From Micromonospora sp. WMMD980 (lineage in GTDB: Bacteria; Actinomycetota; Actinomycetes; Mycobacteriales; Micromonosporaceae): a stretch of 64,000 bases of DNA. Shown here one piece after another: positions 51,158-60,460 of this stretch. The translations under genes were made by a program, and so were the position numbers. The DNA is taken from positions 4,960,001-5,024,000 of the forward strand of contig NZ_JARUBE010000003.1 in assembly GCF_029626035.1 (NCBI RefSeq), in the 5' to 3' direction. Numbering within the stretch: position 1 is the stretch's first letter; every line of letters starts with the position of its first letter. Under the pieces are notes generated by a model. It was not told where the DNA came from. It made no database searches and was given only the letters and a program-made list of their open reading frames with translations.

Positions 51158-53158
51158 GTGCCCGCACTGAAAGACGAACTCGCCGCCGAGCGAGTGCATC
51201 TGGAAGCCTCCCGCGAAGCGCTCCGGCGAATGCGGGAGCACGCCGAGCAACTGTTCTCGACCGGGGATCAGGTCGCCGGCGACGCGTACGCGGCGGAGAC
51301 GCTCGGGCGGCACCTGGCCCGGCGGATCGCCGAACTGGCGGACAGCCCCGACACCCCGCTCTTCTTCGGCAGGCTCGACATCGACGAGGACAGGTTCCAC
51401 GTAGGTCGGCGGCACGTCACCGACGTGGCCGGCGAGCCGATGGTGCTCGACTGGCGGGCACCCCTCTCGCGAAAGTTCTACCAGGCCAGCGTCAAGGACC
51501 CGCAGAGCGTGCGGATCCGACGGCGGTTCGGGTTCAGCGCCGGCGCGCTGACCAGTTTCGAGGACGAGCACCTCGACCGGGGCGAGGAACTCGGCACCGC
51601 CAGCCGGATCCTCACCGCCGAGATCGAACGCCCCCGCGTCGGCCCGATGCGGGACATCGTCGCCACCATCCAGCCCGAGCAGGACGAGTTGGTCCGGGCC
51701 GACCTGGCCGATTCGATCTGCGTGCAGGGCGCGCCGGGCACCGGCAAGACGGCGGTCGGCCTGCACCGCGCCGCCTACCTGCTCTACCTGCACCGGGAGC
51801 GGCTGCGCCGCTCGGGCGTGCTGATCGTCGGGCCGAACCGCGCGTTCCTGTCGTACATCGCGGCGGTGCTGCCCGCGCTCGGCGAGGTCGAGGTCGAGCA
51901 GGCGACGGTGGAGGACCTGGTCGCCCGGGTGCCGGTTCGCGCGGTCGACGAGCCGGCCGCCGCCGCGCTCAAGCACGACGTCCGGATGGCCGAGGTGCTG
52001 CGCCGGGCCGTCGACGCCCACATCGGTACGCCGACCGAGCCGATCATGGTTTCGGACGGCTCGTTCCGCTGGCGGATCGGCCTCGACCCGCTGCACCGGG
52101 TGGTCGCCGAGACCCGCGCCGAGGGCGTGCCCTACGCCACCGGCCGGGACCGGGTCCGGGCCCGGGTGGTGGGGCTGCTGCAACGCCAGGCCGAGGCCCG
52201 CCGCGCCGAGTCGCCGTCCGACGCCTGGCTGCGTCGGATGAGCCGGATCAAGCCGGTCACCGACCTGCTCGACTCGGTCTGGCCGGCGCTCACCCCGGAC
52301 GGCCTGGTGCACCTCCTGCGCACCGACGCCGAGGCGCTCGCCGCGGCCGCCGACGGGTTGCTCACCGCCGAGGAGCAGGAGTTGTTCCGGGCCGGCAAGG
52401 TCGGGCGTACCCCGAAGGCGACCCGCTGGAGCGCCGCGGACGCGGTGCTCATCGACGAGGTCGCCGGGCTGCTGGAACGGCCCGGCGGCTTCGGCCACGT
52501 GGTGGTCGACGAGGCGCAGGACCTCTCTCCGATGCAGTGCCGGGCCATCGCCCGCCGCAGCGAGCACGGCTCGATCACGCTCCTCGGCGACCTGGCCCAG
52601 GGCACCGCGCCGTGGGCGGCCACGGACTGGCGCGCGTCCCTGACCCACCTCGGCAAGCCGGACGCGGCGGTGGTGCCGTTGAGCGTCGGCTTCCGGGTCC
52701 CGGCCGCCGTGGTGGCGTTCGCGAACCGGCTGCTGCCCGCGCTCGCCGTCGACGTGCCCGCGGCCCGGTCGCTGCGCCACGACGGGGCGCTCGACGTGCG
52801 TACCGCCGAGGACCTGACGGCCGCCACGGTGGCCGAGGTGCGGGCGGCGCTGGCGTACGACGGCTCGGTAGGTGTGATCGCGGCCGACGACGCGGTGGAG
52901 CGGCTCCGCGCGGCGCTCGCCGAGGCGGGCGTGGCGACCGCGACCGCCGACGACGTCGAGGCCGCGACGCGGGTCACCGTGGTGCCGGCGACGCTGGTCA
53001 AGGGCCTGGAGTACGACCACGTGGTGGTCGTCGAGCCGGCCGCGATCGTGGCCGCCGAGCCGCGCGGTCTGCACCGCCTCTACGTGGTGCTGACCCGGGC
53101 GGTCTCCCGGCTGGCGGTGCTCCACCGCGAGCCGCTGCCCGCTCCGCTCGCCGGCTGA
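51158..53158 (+). CDS. helR: HelD-like RNA polymerase recycling ATPase, HelR type
   Basis: 666 residues of the UvrD/Rep-like SF1 fold specialised to RNA polymerase. An N-terminal coiled coil (about 5-65, 'LEASREALRRMREHAEQL') precedes the 'DWRAPLSRKFYQA' segment, Walker A at 191-198 ('GAPGTGKT'), Walker B in 'VVDEAQDLSPMQ' and the late motif 'VVPATLVKGLEYDHVVVVEP' with 'YVVLTRAVSRLAVLHR'. HelR proteins of Streptomyces and Mycobacterium abscessus dislodge rifamycin-stalled polymerase and give tolerance; this protein fits that group by its short N-terminal arm and context-free single gene. A housekeeping HelD role is the alternative. Confidence 0.88.
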   Translation: MPALKDELAAERVHLEASREALRRMREHAEQLFSTGDQVAGDAYAAETLGRHLARRIAELADSPDTPLFFGRLDIDEDRFHVGRRHVTDVAGEPMVLDWRAPLSRKFYQASVKDPQSVRIRRRFGFSAGALTSFEDEHLDRGEELGTASRILTAEIERPRVGPMRDIVATIQPEQDELVRADLADSICVQGAPGTGKTAVGLHRAAYLLYLHRERLRRSGVLIVGPNRAFLSYIAAVLPALGEVEVEQATVEDLVARVPVRAVDEPAAAALKHDVRMAEVLRRAVDAHIGTPTEPIMVSDGSFRWRIGLDPLHRVVAETRAEGVPYATGRDRVRARVVGLLQRQAEARRAESPSDAWLRRMSRIKPVTDLLDSVWPALTPDGLVHLLRTDAEALAAAADGLLTAEEQELFRAGKVGRTPKATRWSAADAVLIDEVAGLLERPGGFGHVVVDEAQDLSPMQCRAIARRSEHGSITLLGDLAQGTAPWAATDWRASLTHLGKPDAAVVPLSVGFRVPAAVVAFANRLLPALAVDVPAARSLRHDGALDVRTAEDLTAATVAEVRAALAYDGSVGVIAADDAVERLRAALAEAGVATATADDVEAATRVTVVPATLVKGLEYDHVVVVEPAAIVAAEPRGLHRLYVVLTRAVSRLAVLHREPLPAPLAG

Positions 53159-53284
53159 CCGGCCCCGGCCGGGCGGACGCCGGGCCGGGTGGAGCCCTGC
53201 GGCGCCGGACGGACCGGGCGGGGCGCCGAGCGGGCGTCGGTGCGAGCCGACCCGACGTCGGCCCGGGCGCGAGCGCGGTGACGG

Positions 53285-53884
53285 TCAGGCCAGGAGCGCG
53301 GTGGCGACGGCGCGCAGCGGCGCGCCCGACTCGGCGATCGGCACGGTGAAGGCGAGCCAGGACCCGTCGGTGAAGTCGATCCGGAGCCGCTTCGGGTTGA
53401 GCCGGTGCCAGCCGACCCGGGCGGACGCGACGTCCGCCCGGGACGCCGACCAGACCAGCCCGGTCTCGGCCAGCGCCCGCTCCTCGGCCTCCCGCCCGGC
53501 CAGCAGGGTGACCCCGCCGGTGCGGCAGACCAGCAACCGCCGGTCGGTCACCGCGAGCAGGGTTTCCCGGACCTTGAGGTCGGCCCCCGGCGGGGTCAGC
53601 GCCCGGTGCAGCCGGGACGCGGCCGAGCCGGGCGCGCCGCGACCGGCGATCCCCCACCCGACCAGGTCGACGAGGCGGTCACCGCGCTCCCAGGTGGCCA
53701 GTGGCAGGAGCACGTTCAGCAGCACCGAGCCGACGGTGCGCCGGCCCGGTTCGGCGGTCGACGCCGGCTCGGGCGGCGGTGGCGGGGTGAGGCCGCCGCC
53801 GACGTCGGCCTCGGCCTGGGCCAGCACGCGCTCGCCCGGCTCGACGAGCCGGCCGATCGCCTCGCGGTATCTGGACTCGTCCAT
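53285..53884 (-). CDS. Conserved hypothetical protein of a T7SS substrate locus
   Basis: 199 residues. The N-terminal half has a Pro-rich stretch and a short hydrophobic helix ('GSVLLNVLLPLATW'). The C-terminal half has alternating strands ('TLLAVTDRRLLVCRTGG', 'LRIDFTDGSWLAFTVP') like a PH/GRAM-type domain. It ends a run of four same-strand genes with a YbaB-like protein, a WXG-like effector candidate and an EspC-like protein. It could be a chaperone or accessory factor; no function is assigned. Confidence 0.7.
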   Translation of the reverse strand: MDESRYREAIGRLVEPGERVLAQAEADVGGGLTPPPPPEPASTAEPGRRTVGSVLLNVLLPLATWERGDRLVDLVGWGIAGRGAPGSAASRLHRALTPPGADLKVRETLLAVTDRRLLVCRTGGVTLLAGREAEERALAETGLVWSASRADVASARVGWHRLNPKRLRIDFTDGSWLAFTVPIAESGAPLRAVATALLA

Positions 53885-53888
53885 CGGC

Positions 53889-54242
53889 TCAGTATCGGTC
53901 GTGGCCGTAGCCGTCGTCGGCGCGGCGCTCCGCGGCCGGTGCGTTGCCCATCACCTCGCCGACGATCTCGCGCACCCGGGCGGCCGCGGCCTCCTGTGCC
54001 CGGTTGGCCGCGGCGGTGAACTCCTCGGCCAGTGTGTAGGAGTCGAACCGCATGGCCCGCGCGTTGATGTCGGTGGAGAGGATCGTGCCGTCGGCGGCGG
54101 CCACGACGGTGACCAGGCCGGAGTCGCTCGCGCCCTCGGCGCTGCTCTGCTCCAGCTCGGCCATCCGCGCGCCGAGCTCACGCTGCCACCCGTCCAGGTT
54201 GCGGGCCAGCGCCTCGATCCGGTCCAGGGCCGGGAACGTCAT
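53889..54242 (-). CDS. YbaB/EbfC family protein
   Basis: 117 residues with the YbaB plan: N-terminal helix ('RIEALARNLDGWQRELGARMAELEQSSAEG'), central strands ('GLVTVVAAADGTILSTDINARAM'), and C-terminal helix ('YTLAEEFTAAANRAQEAAAARVREIVGEVM'). Housekeeping YbaB binds DNA; the many diverged actinobacterial copies beside EspC-like and WXG genes are more likely partners of secreted proteins. It lies 9 nt after the upstream effector candidate. Confidence 0.8.
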   Translation of the reverse strand: MTFPALDRIEALARNLDGWQRELGARMAELEQSSAEGASDSGLVTVVAAADGTILSTDINARAMRFDSYTLAEEFTAAANRAQEAAAARVREIVGEVMGNAPAAERRADDGYGHDRY

Positions 54243-54251
54243 GGCTGCCTC

Positions 54252-55178
54252 TCAGTTCACGATCGAGTCGAACACGTTCTGCACGCCCCTGGTGTAGGGG
54301 CCGAGATCCTCGCGGTAGGTGCCGTCCACCAGGTAGTTGCGATCCTTGTTGCCGTCGGAGACGTCGTGCAGGCCGACCCCGGTGTCGAGCAGCGCGCCGC
54401 CGATGCCCGGGATGTTGACCGGGGACGCCTGGTTGATGGCGAACTTCCCGGGGAACAGGATGGCGGTGCGTTTCATCTTGAACGCGAACGCCTCCTTCGT
54501 GTAGCCGGACTTGTTCCACGCCTTGTACGCCTTCTTGGCCTTGCGCAGCTCCATCACCAGCTTGCGGTAGCGGGTCAGCAGCTCGGCGACCTTCTCCAGC
54601 TTGGTGACCAGCTTGGTGAGGATCTCCGCGAAGCGCGCCACGATCTTGACCATGCGGCCGACCGTGGTGGCCAGCCGGGCCAGCACCCGCACCACGGTGG
54701 CCGCCAGGGTCACCCCGGCGCTGAGCGCGGCCGCCACCGCGGCGATGATCACCTCGGTCAGGAACCAGAGCAGGAACTCCAGGATCAGCTCGACCAGCAG
54801 GTTGAACGCCTCGACCGCGGCGTTCGCGGCGTCGACGAGCACCTCCTTGGTGCCGTCCAGCCCCGTGGCCAGCTCCTCGATCGCCTCCTCGACGGACTCC
54901 ATCGAGGCGTGGAACTTCTCCGCCGCGTCGCCGTCCCAGGCGCCCCGCAGCCGGGCCCGGTCGGCGACCTGGTCACCGGCGATCTGCCGGACCGCCTCGC
55001 CGGTGGTCAACGCCAACTGGGCGGCCCGCATCAGGTCGTCCGGCTCACCGGCGACCAACTCCAGCAACTGCTCGAACGGCCACAGCACCGCGTTGGAGAG
55101 CGGCTTGAACGGATCGGGCGTGCCCGACACGATCTGCTCGAAGTAGGTCTTGTTGCGCTGGAGCGCCTCGGTGCTCAT
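54252..55178 (-). CDS. Putative T7SS effector with WXG-like N-terminus and membrane segment
   Basis: 308 residues. The N-terminal ~120 residues are helical with a W-D-G turn at Trp81 ('LRGAWDGDAAEKFHASM'), like WXG100/LXG secretion domains. A strongly hydrophobic stretch (about 127-165, 'FNLLVELILEFLLWFL' onward) could span a membrane, followed by a basic coiled coil (about 170-225) and a ~80-residue C-terminal domain ('PGKFAINQASPVNIPGIGGALLDTGVGLHDV') I do not recognise. It is flanked by EspC-like and YbaB-like genes. A secreted toxin or a membrane-inserting effector is possible; no catalytic motif or obvious immunity gene is seen. Confidence 0.72.
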   Translation of the reverse strand: MSTEALQRNKTYFEQIVSGTPDPFKPLSNAVLWPFEQLLELVAGEPDDLMRAAQLALTTGEAVRQIAGDQVADRARLRGAWDGDAAEKFHASMESVEEAIEELATGLDGTKEVLVDAANAAVEAFNLLVELILEFLLWFLTEVIIAAVAAALSAGVTLAATVVRVLARLATTVGRMVKIVARFAEILTKLVTKLEKVAELLTRYRKLVMELRKAKKAYKAWNKSGYTKEAFAFKMKRTAILFPGKFAINQASPVNIPGIGGALLDTGVGLHDVSDGNKDRNYLVDGTYREDLGPYTRGVQNVFDSIVN

Positions 55179-55187
55179 TCCGCCCCC

Positions 55188-55508
55188 TCAGGCGCCCGGC
55201 GTGAACATGTCGGTGGTCGCCACGTCGGTGCCGGTGTAGGCGTCGGCGGTGTCGGTCATCCCCCCGGCGATGTCGGCCATCACCTCGGCGCCCTCCTCCA
55301 GCCCCTGCAGGCAGGCCTCGAACTGCTCGGCGTAGGCGGCGGCCAGGCTGAACGACGCGGGCATCACGCCGAAGGAGTGCCGGGCCACGTGCCCGTCGCG
55401 GAACACCCGGTGCAGCTCACGGAACCGGGCGGCCCGGTCCCGGGAGGCGGCGGCGAACGCCGTCAACGCCTCCGGCTGGACGTCGAGATTCCTGCTCGGA
55501 CTGGTCAC
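55188..55508 (-). CDS. EspC-like type VII secretion target
   Basis: 106 residues of the ESX-1 secretion-associated EspC/DUF2580 type: 'LDVQPEALTAFAAASRDRAARFRELHRVF' then a short turn and 'GVMPASFSLAAAYAEQFEACLQGLEEGAEVMADIAGGMTDTADAYTGTD'. The C-terminal YxxxD (Y-T-G-T-D) fits the T7SS export signal. It is first in the four-gene unit. An IS element sits about 60 bp upstream of its start and may have altered its promoter. Confidence 0.82.
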   Translation of the reverse strand: MTSPSRNLDVQPEALTAFAAASRDRAARFRELHRVFRDGHVARHSFGVMPASFSLAAAYAEQFEACLQGLEEGAEVMADIAGGMTDTADAYTGTDVATTDMFTPGA

Positions 55509-55568
55509 GGACCCTCCCCAGTGTCCGGTCGGAAACTACCGCCGTCGTCGACGGCGTCCACAGACTAG

Positions 55569-57017
55569 TACGGCAGCCGCCATTCGTGATCATGGTGGGA
55601 ATTCGAGGTTGAGGCGGCGGGCGTAGTGGGCTCGTTTGGCTCGTGCTTGGTGTCGGCGTCGCCATGTTGACCAGCGCAAACGGTAGGCGATGCTGCGGGT
55701 CGGCCGGATGAGCAGGATGTTGATCAGGCGGCGGATCTCGTTGACGGTCAGCTCGATCATGTCGGGTTGACCGTGACGGTCTGCTGTTCGGGCGTCGGCG
55801 GCGCAGATCGCGAGGACCGCGAGGGCTGCCAGGGCCAGGGTGGTGAACCGGTGCCAGGACGTCCAGCGGCGGACTTGGTGCTGGTCAAGACCGACCTGAC
55901 CCTTTCCGGCCTGGAACGATTCCTCCACGACCCAACGAACTCCCGCTACCCGCACGAGCTGGGCGAGGGTGGCCGGGCCGGGTGTCCAGCAACGGTAGAA
56001 GGCCAGCTCACCGGTGGTGTTGTTGCGGCGGATCAGCAGACTGTGCCGGCCGTCGTCGTCCGAGTCGCCGTCGGCGCCGACGTCGGTCAGCCATGCCCAG
56101 TCGTAGAACCGTGGCCCTTTCGACCCGTCGCCGGCACTGCGCCGGGTCCACGCGGTGGCAGGCAGGTCGGCGGCCAGCCGGTCGGCGCGACAACGGGTCT
56201 TCCCGCCGTCGATCGGCACGAGATGATCGCAGGAGACCGCCAGGACGTAGCCGAGGCGCAGTTTGCGCAGTTCACCCCGCAGCCGAGTGTTGTTGCCGTA
56301 GGCCTCGTCCGCGGCGACCCATCGGGCCGGGACCAGGGCTTGAACAGCGGCGGTGATCATGTCGTCGGCCAGCTCGGATCGGGTGGCGAACGCGACGTCG
56401 TCCGGGACGCCGGCCTGCTCACACCGCTGTCGATCGTCGGTCCAGGACTTCGGTAGGTAGACCCGGCGGTCGATCAGGGTGTGGCCGTGTCTGCTCGCGT
56501 AGGCCAGGAACACGCCAACCTGCGCGTTCTCGATCCGCCCGGCGGTGCCGGTGTATTGGCGCTGGACACCGACGGTGTGCACACCTTTTTTCAGATCGCC
56601 GGTCTCGTCAACGACGAGGACCCCGTCGGGGTCGCCAAGCCGGTCGACGACGACCTGTCGCACGTCGTCACGCACCGCGTCGGCGTCCCACTTCGCCCGA
56701 TACAGCAACCTCTGCATCGCGTCCGGCCGGCCATGCCCGGCCTGCTCCGCCAACTGCCAACACGTCTTGATTTCGATATTCGTGAGCAGCCCTGTCACGA
56801 ACGCCGCCGCCGCCCGCCGCGGCTCCACCCGCCCGAACCGTCCCGCGAACGCATCGCACACCCCGGCCAGGACCTGCCGCCACCGGGCAGGGTCTACGCT
56901 GTGGCACGCGGCCACCGCCAGATCTGAAGTTATGTCCACAGCAGACAGACGATCACGCGGTGGCCGCACCTCGTCTACCGACCCCCACCAGCAACATCTC
57001 AAACGGCGGCTGCCGTA
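55569..57017. mobile_element. IS701-type insertion sequence
   Basis: 1449 bp bounded by perfect 13-bp terminal inverted repeats (TACGGCAGCCGCC at 55569-55581; its complement at 57005-57017), extending imperfectly to about 22 bp. It is flanked on both sides by CTAG (55565-55568 and 57018-57021), the 4-bp target duplication expected for IS701. It carries one intact transposase gene. It lies between the EspC-like gene and an ABC exporter operon. Confidence 0.92.
55590..56969 (-). CDS. IS701 family transposase (DDE)
   Basis: About 459 residues. DDE-type acidic residues fit '[14 protein letters not shown]' (first Asp), '[15 protein letters not shown]' (second Asp) and '[25 protein letters not shown]' (Glu), typical of IS701-like 'transposase IS4 superfamily endonucleases'. 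The frame is uninterrupted, so the element may be active. The start is uncertain: GTG at 56969 is used here; the frame stays open to a TTG at 57002, and another GTG lies further downstream. Confidence 0.9.
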   Translation of the reverse strand: MRPPRDRLSAVDITSDLAVAACHSVDPARWRQVLAGVCDAFAGRFGRVEPRRAAAAFVTGLLTNIEIKTCWQLAEQAGHGRPDAMQRLLYRAKWDADAVRDDVRQVVVDRLGDPDGVLVVDETGDLKKGVHTVGVQRQYTGTAGRIENAQVGVFLAYASRHGHTLIDRRVYLPKSWTDDRQRCEQAGVPDDVAFATRSELADDMITAAVQALVPARWVAADEAYGNNTRLRGELRKLRLGYVLAVSCDHLVPIDGGKTRCRADRLAADLPATAWTRRSAGDGSKGPRFYDWAWLTDVGADGDSDDDGRHSLLIRRNNTTGELAFYRCWTPGPATLAQLVRVAGVRWVVEESFQAGKGQVGLDQHQVRRWTSWHRFTTLALAALAVLAICAADARTADRHGQPDMIELTVNEIRRLINILLIRPTRSIAYRLRWSTWRRRHQARAKRAHYARRLNLEFPP

Positions 57018-57110
57018 CTAGGTGATGCGCGCACCCCGGCAGGGGGCGGTGCGAGTGGCGTCGGCACGGTAGACAGAGGAGGCACACGCCGCCGTCCGAG
57101 GAGTCCCGCC

Positions 57111-57998
57111 ATGATCCTGGCCCGCGCCGAACAGGTCAGCCGCCGCTACGGCGAGGTGCTGGCGCTGGACGGTGTCGACCTGACCGTCCGGGCCGGGGAA
57201 CTGGTCGGCCTGCTCGGCCCGAACGGCGCCGGCAAGAGCACGCTGATCAACCTGCTGGTGGGGCTGCGTCGCCCGACCGCCGGCCGGGTCGAGCTGCTCG
57301 GCGGCGACCCGCGCGACCCGGCCAGCCGGCGGCGGCTCGGGGTGACCCCGCAGGAAACCGGGCTGCCCGGCACGCTGCGCGTCGGCGAGGTGGTCGACTT
57401 CGTCGCCGCGCACCATCCCGACCCGGTGCCCCGGGGCGAACTGCTCGACCGGTTCGGCCTCGCCGACCAGGTCCGGCGACAGACCGGCGGCCTCTCCGGC
57501 GGGCAACGCCGCCGGCTGGCGGTGGCGCTGGCCTTCGTCGGCCGGCCCCGGCTGGTGGTGCTCGACGAACCGACCACCGGGCTGGACGTGGAGGCACGAC
57601 ACGCGCTCTGGGAGTCGATCCGCGGCTTCCACGCCGAGGGCGGCACCGTGCTGCTGAGCAGCCACTACCTGGAAGAGGTGGAGGCGTTGGCCCAACGGAT
57701 CGTGGTGATCGGCCACGGCCGGGTGCTCGCCGACGACTCGGTGGCGGCGATCCGCGGCATCGTCGGCGTACGCCGGGTCAGCCTGGTCTCCGACGACCTG
57801 CCGGCGCTGCCCGGGGTGGTCGCCACCGAACGCGCGGACGGGCGGGTCCACCTGCTCACCACCGACGCCGACCAGCTCGTGCGGGACCTGGTCGCCAGCG
57901 GGGCGACGTTCCGCGACCTGGAGGTGCGCCCCACCTCGCTGGAGGAGGCGTTCCTCGCCATGACGGCCGGCGACCGGCCCGCGCCCACCCCCGCCTAG
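57111..57998 (+). CDS. ABC transporter ATP-binding protein (DrrA-like)
   Basis: 295 residues with Walker A 'GPNGAGKST', Q-loop 'VTPQETGLP', signature 'LSGGQRRR', Walker B 'LVVLDEP' and the H-loop in 'LLSSHYLEE'. The ~70-residue C-terminal extension is that of drug/lipid exporter ATPases of the DrrA/CcmA group. GAGGAG lies 9 nt before the ATG. It is followed after 9 nt by its permease. The cargo is unknown. Confidence 0.92.
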   Translation: MILARAEQVSRRYGEVLALDGVDLTVRAGELVGLLGPNGAGKSTLINLLVGLRRPTAGRVELLGGDPRDPASRRRLGVTPQETGLPGTLRVGEVVDFVAAHHPDPVPRGELLDRFGLADQVRRQTGGLSGGQRRRLAVALAFVGRPRLVVLDEPTTGLDVEARHALWESIRGFHAEGGTVLLSSHYLEEVEALAQRIVVIGHGRVLADDSVAAIRGIVGVRRVSLVSDDLPALPGVVATERADGRVHLLTTDADQLVRDLVASGATFRDLEVRPTSLEEAFLAMTAGDRPAPTPA

Positions 57999-58007
57999 GA
58001 GACCGTC

Positions 58008-58745
58008 GTGCCGCTCGCCCTCGTCCACGCCCGCTACCAGCTCCTGGAGATCATCCGGATCCCGGTGGCGGTGGTCGGCAGCGCGTTCTTCCCCGCCGCC
58101 GCGATGCTCTTCTTCGTGGTGCCGTTCGCCGGCGACGACGTCACCGCGGCCACCTACGCCACCGCCGCGATGGTCACGTTCGCGACCATGAGCGCAAACA
58201 TCTTCCAGTACGGCGTGGGCGTCGCCGAGGATCGCGACCAGCCCTGGAACCCGTACACCAGGACGCTGCCGGCCGGGCCCACGCCACGGCTGGCCGGGCG
58301 GATCCTGGCCGGCCTGGTCCTGACGTACCTGTCGATGGTGCCGGTGGTGGTGATCGCCGCGGTGGCCACCGCGGCGCGGGTGACCCCGGCGCAGTTCCTG
58401 CTCGGGCTCGTCGCGGTCGCCGTGATCTCCGTGCCGTTCACCCTGCTCGGCCTCGCGATCGGCTACTCCCTGCCGAGCAAGGCGGCGATCGTGGTGGCGC
58501 AGGTGCTCTTCTTCCCGCTGGCGTTCGGCGGCGGGCTGCTCTCCGCGCCGGACGACGCGCCCGGCTTCGTCAAGGCGATCGCCCCCTACCTGCCGACCCG
58601 GGGTGCCGTGGAGCTGATGTGGGCGGCGGTCGCCGGCTGGGAGCCCGACCCGAAGGCGCTGGTCATGCTGGTGGTCTGGGTGCTGGTGCTCGCCGGGGTC
58701 GCCGGCTGGGCCTACCGGCGGGACGAGGGACGCCGCTTCAGCTGA
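58008..58745 (+). CDS. ABC transporter permease (ABC-2 type)
   Basis: 245 residues with about six membrane segments of the ABC-2/DrrB type ('VVGSAFFPAAAMLFFVVPF', 'ANIFQYGVGVAEDRDQPWNPYTRTLPAGPTPRLAGRI', 'FFPLAFGGGLLSAPDDAPGFVKAIAPYLPTRGAVELMWA'). It forms an exporter with the ATPase just upstream. The GTG start has TAGGAGA 6 nt before it. Confidence 0.9.
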   Translation: MPLALVHARYQLLEIIRIPVAVVGSAFFPAAAMLFFVVPFAGDDVTAATYATAAMVTFATMSANIFQYGVGVAEDRDQPWNPYTRTLPAGPTPRLAGRILAGLVLTYLSMVPVVVIAAVATAARVTPAQFLLGLVAVAVISVPFTLLGLAIGYSLPSKAAIVVAQVLFFPLAFGGGLLSAPDDAPGFVKAIAPYLPTRGAVELMWAAVAGWEPDPKALVMLVVWVLVLAGVAGWAYRRDEGRRFS

Positions 58746-58839
58746 CCTTTTGTCCGGTTCCGGCCCGGTGGCCGACCCGGCGGTGCCACGATGCCGGCAG
58801 GACGGGCCAGCGGGGCCGTCCCCGGCGAGAGGGGTCACC

Positions 58840-59598
58840 GTGAACGGCGTCGAGCCCGGCACACCCTGCTGGACCGACCTGGCCACCCCCGGCCTGGAGG
58901 ACGCGAAGCGGTTCTATCCGGAGCTGTTCGGGTGGACCGGGCGGGTCTCCACCGTGCCGGACGCCGGGGGCTACACCGTCTTCTGCAAGGACGGCCGGGC
59001 CGTTGCCGGAGCGGGGCCGCCGGCCACGCCGGACCAGGTGCCGATCTGGTCCACGTACGTGGCGACCGACGACGCCGACCTGGTCGCCACCCGGGTGGAG
59101 GCGGCCGGCGGGCAGGTGCTGGTGTCCCCGTTCGACGTCAGCGGGCAGGGGCGGATGGCGGTGCTCGCCGACCCGGCCGGCGCGGTCTTCAGCGTCTGGC
59201 AGCCGATGGCGATGCGGGGTGCGGAACTGTTCAACGCGCCCGGCGCGATGTGCTGGAACGAGCTGGTCACCCCCGACCCGGAGGGGGCGCGGGAGTTCTA
59301 CGCGCTGGTCTTCGGTTGGCACGCCGAGGACCGGCCGGCCGGGTCGGTGCCCTACGTCGGGTGGCGCTGCGGGGCGCGCATCATCGCCGGCATGCTGGCG
59401 CGGGCCGAGCCGCAGTCGGAGGACCTGCCCGCGTACTGGACGGTCTACTTCGCGGTGGAGGACGCCGACGCCACCGCGGCGCGGGCCGCCGAGCTGGGCG
59501 GCACCGTCCTCGTGCCGCCCCGCGACAACCCGGCCGGCCGCTCCGCCGCCCTCCGCGACCCCGATGGCGCCCTCTTCTCCATCTCCACCCTCCGCTGA
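58840..59598 (+). CDS. VOC family protein with two glyoxalase-like domains
   Basis: 252 residues, a tandem of two beta-alpha-beta-beta-beta modules: 'PCWTDLATPGLEDAKRFYPELFGW' and 'MCWNELVTPDPEGAREFYALVFGW' start the two halves, each ending with 'PAGAVFSVWQP' or 'PDGALFSIST'. Such proteins include glyoxalase, dioxygenase and antibiotic-binding relatives; no specific function can be set. The GTG at 58840 is supported by GAGAGGGG upstream. Confidence 0.85.
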   Translation: MNGVEPGTPCWTDLATPGLEDAKRFYPELFGWTGRVSTVPDAGGYTVFCKDGRAVAGAGPPATPDQVPIWSTYVATDDADLVATRVEAAGGQVLVSPFDVSGQGRMAVLADPAGAVFSVWQPMAMRGAELFNAPGAMCWNELVTPDPEGAREFYALVFGWHAEDRPAGSVPYVGWRCGARIIAGMLARAEPQSEDLPAYWTVYFAVEDADATAARAAELGGTVLVPPRDNPAGRSAALRDPDGALFSISTLR

Positions 59599-59605
59599 GG
59601 TGTGT

Positions 59606-59688
59606 AAGGAGGGGCCCCCTTTTAACGCATTTGGTAGAGGCGGGGGCCCCGCTTAACACCACCTGCTAGAAGGGGCCTCCGCCTTACA
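59606..59688. repeat. GGGGCCCC/TTAAC intergenic repeat, copy 2
   Basis: Three head-to-tail units of about 32 nt (GGGGCCCC core, TTAAC, then GGTAGA or GCTAGA), the last diverged, fill the space between the convergent VOC and btuD genes. The final TTAC supplies btuD's stop codon (59684-59686). It probably also acts as a bidirectional terminator. Confidence 0.85.
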
Positions 59689-60460
59689 CGCGGCGGAGGG
59701 GAACGACGTGCGGGCCGTGCGGGCCGGGAATCACCCGGACGTGGGCGCGGTAGTGGCGGGCCAGCAACTCCTCGGTGAGCACCTCGTCGGGCGGGCCGGT
59801 GGCGGCCACCCGGCCGTCGGCGAGCAGCACCAGGCGGTCGGCGTACTCGCCGGTGATGGAGAGGTCGTGCATGGTCGCCAGCACGGTCAGGTCGTGCTCG
59901 CGGCGGAGCTGGTCGACCAGCTCCAACACCTCCTGCTGGTGCCCGATGTCGAGCGCGCTCGTCGGCTCGTCGAGCAGCAGCAGGGTGGCGCCCTGGGCCA
60001 GCGCCCGGGCCAGGAACACCCGCTGCCGCTCCCCGCCGGAGAGGGTGGCCAGCTCGCGGCGGCCGAACCCGCCCAGGTCCAGCCGATCCAGCACCTCGCG
60101 CACGGCGGCCACGTCGGTGGCGGATTCCCGGCCCAGCGGCGGCATGTAGGGGGTGCGCCCCAGCAGGACGTAGTCGAAGACCGCCATGCCGGCCGGCACC
60201 ACCGGCGACTGCGCCACCGTGGCCACCACCCGGGCCCGGTCGCGCCGGCGTAGTGCGCGAATCGGCGTACCGAAGAGGGAGACGGCGTCCGGCGCGGGCA
60301 GCAGGCCGCCGACGGCGCGCAGCAGGGTCGACTTGCCGGCGCCGTTGGGGCCGATGACGGTGACCCACTCGCCCACCGCGACGGTCAGGTCGACGCCGGC
60401 CAGGACCGGGCTGCCGCCCAGTTCCACCCGCAGGTCCCGCACCTCGACGGCGGCGCTCAC
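59684..60460 (-). CDS. btuD: Cobalamin ABC transporter ATP-binding protein
   Basis: 258 residues of the FecE/BtuD/HmuV family: Walker A 'GPNGAGKST', signature 'LSGGERQRV', Walker B 'LLLLDEP', H-loop 'LATMHDL'. The upstream cobalamin riboswitch on the same operon identifies the likely cargo as B12 rather than iron-siderophore or haem. The GTG start (GTGAGCGCC) coincides with the boundary of a tandem repeat and overlaps the stop of a repeat-derived micro-ORF; GGAGGAG lies 6 nt upstream. Confidence 0.88.
   Translation of the reverse strand: MSAAVEVRDLRVELGGSPVLAGVDLTVAVGEWVTVIGPNGAGKSTLLRAVGGLLPAPDAVSLFGTPIRALRRRDRARVVATVAQSPVVPAGMAVFDYVLLGRTPYMPPLGRESATDVAAVREVLDRLDLGGFGRRELATLSGGERQRVFLARALAQGATLLLLDEPTSALDIGHQQEVLELVDQLRREHDLTVLATMHDLSITGEYADRLVLLADGRVAATGPPDEVLTEELLARHYRAHVRVIPGPHGPHVVPLRRV

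Noticed and set aside
49406..53125. A 1239-codon minus-strand open frame opposite the secreted protein and helR
   Set aside because: It has no domain signature and covers two convincing plus-strand genes; it reflects codon bias at GC-rich third positions.
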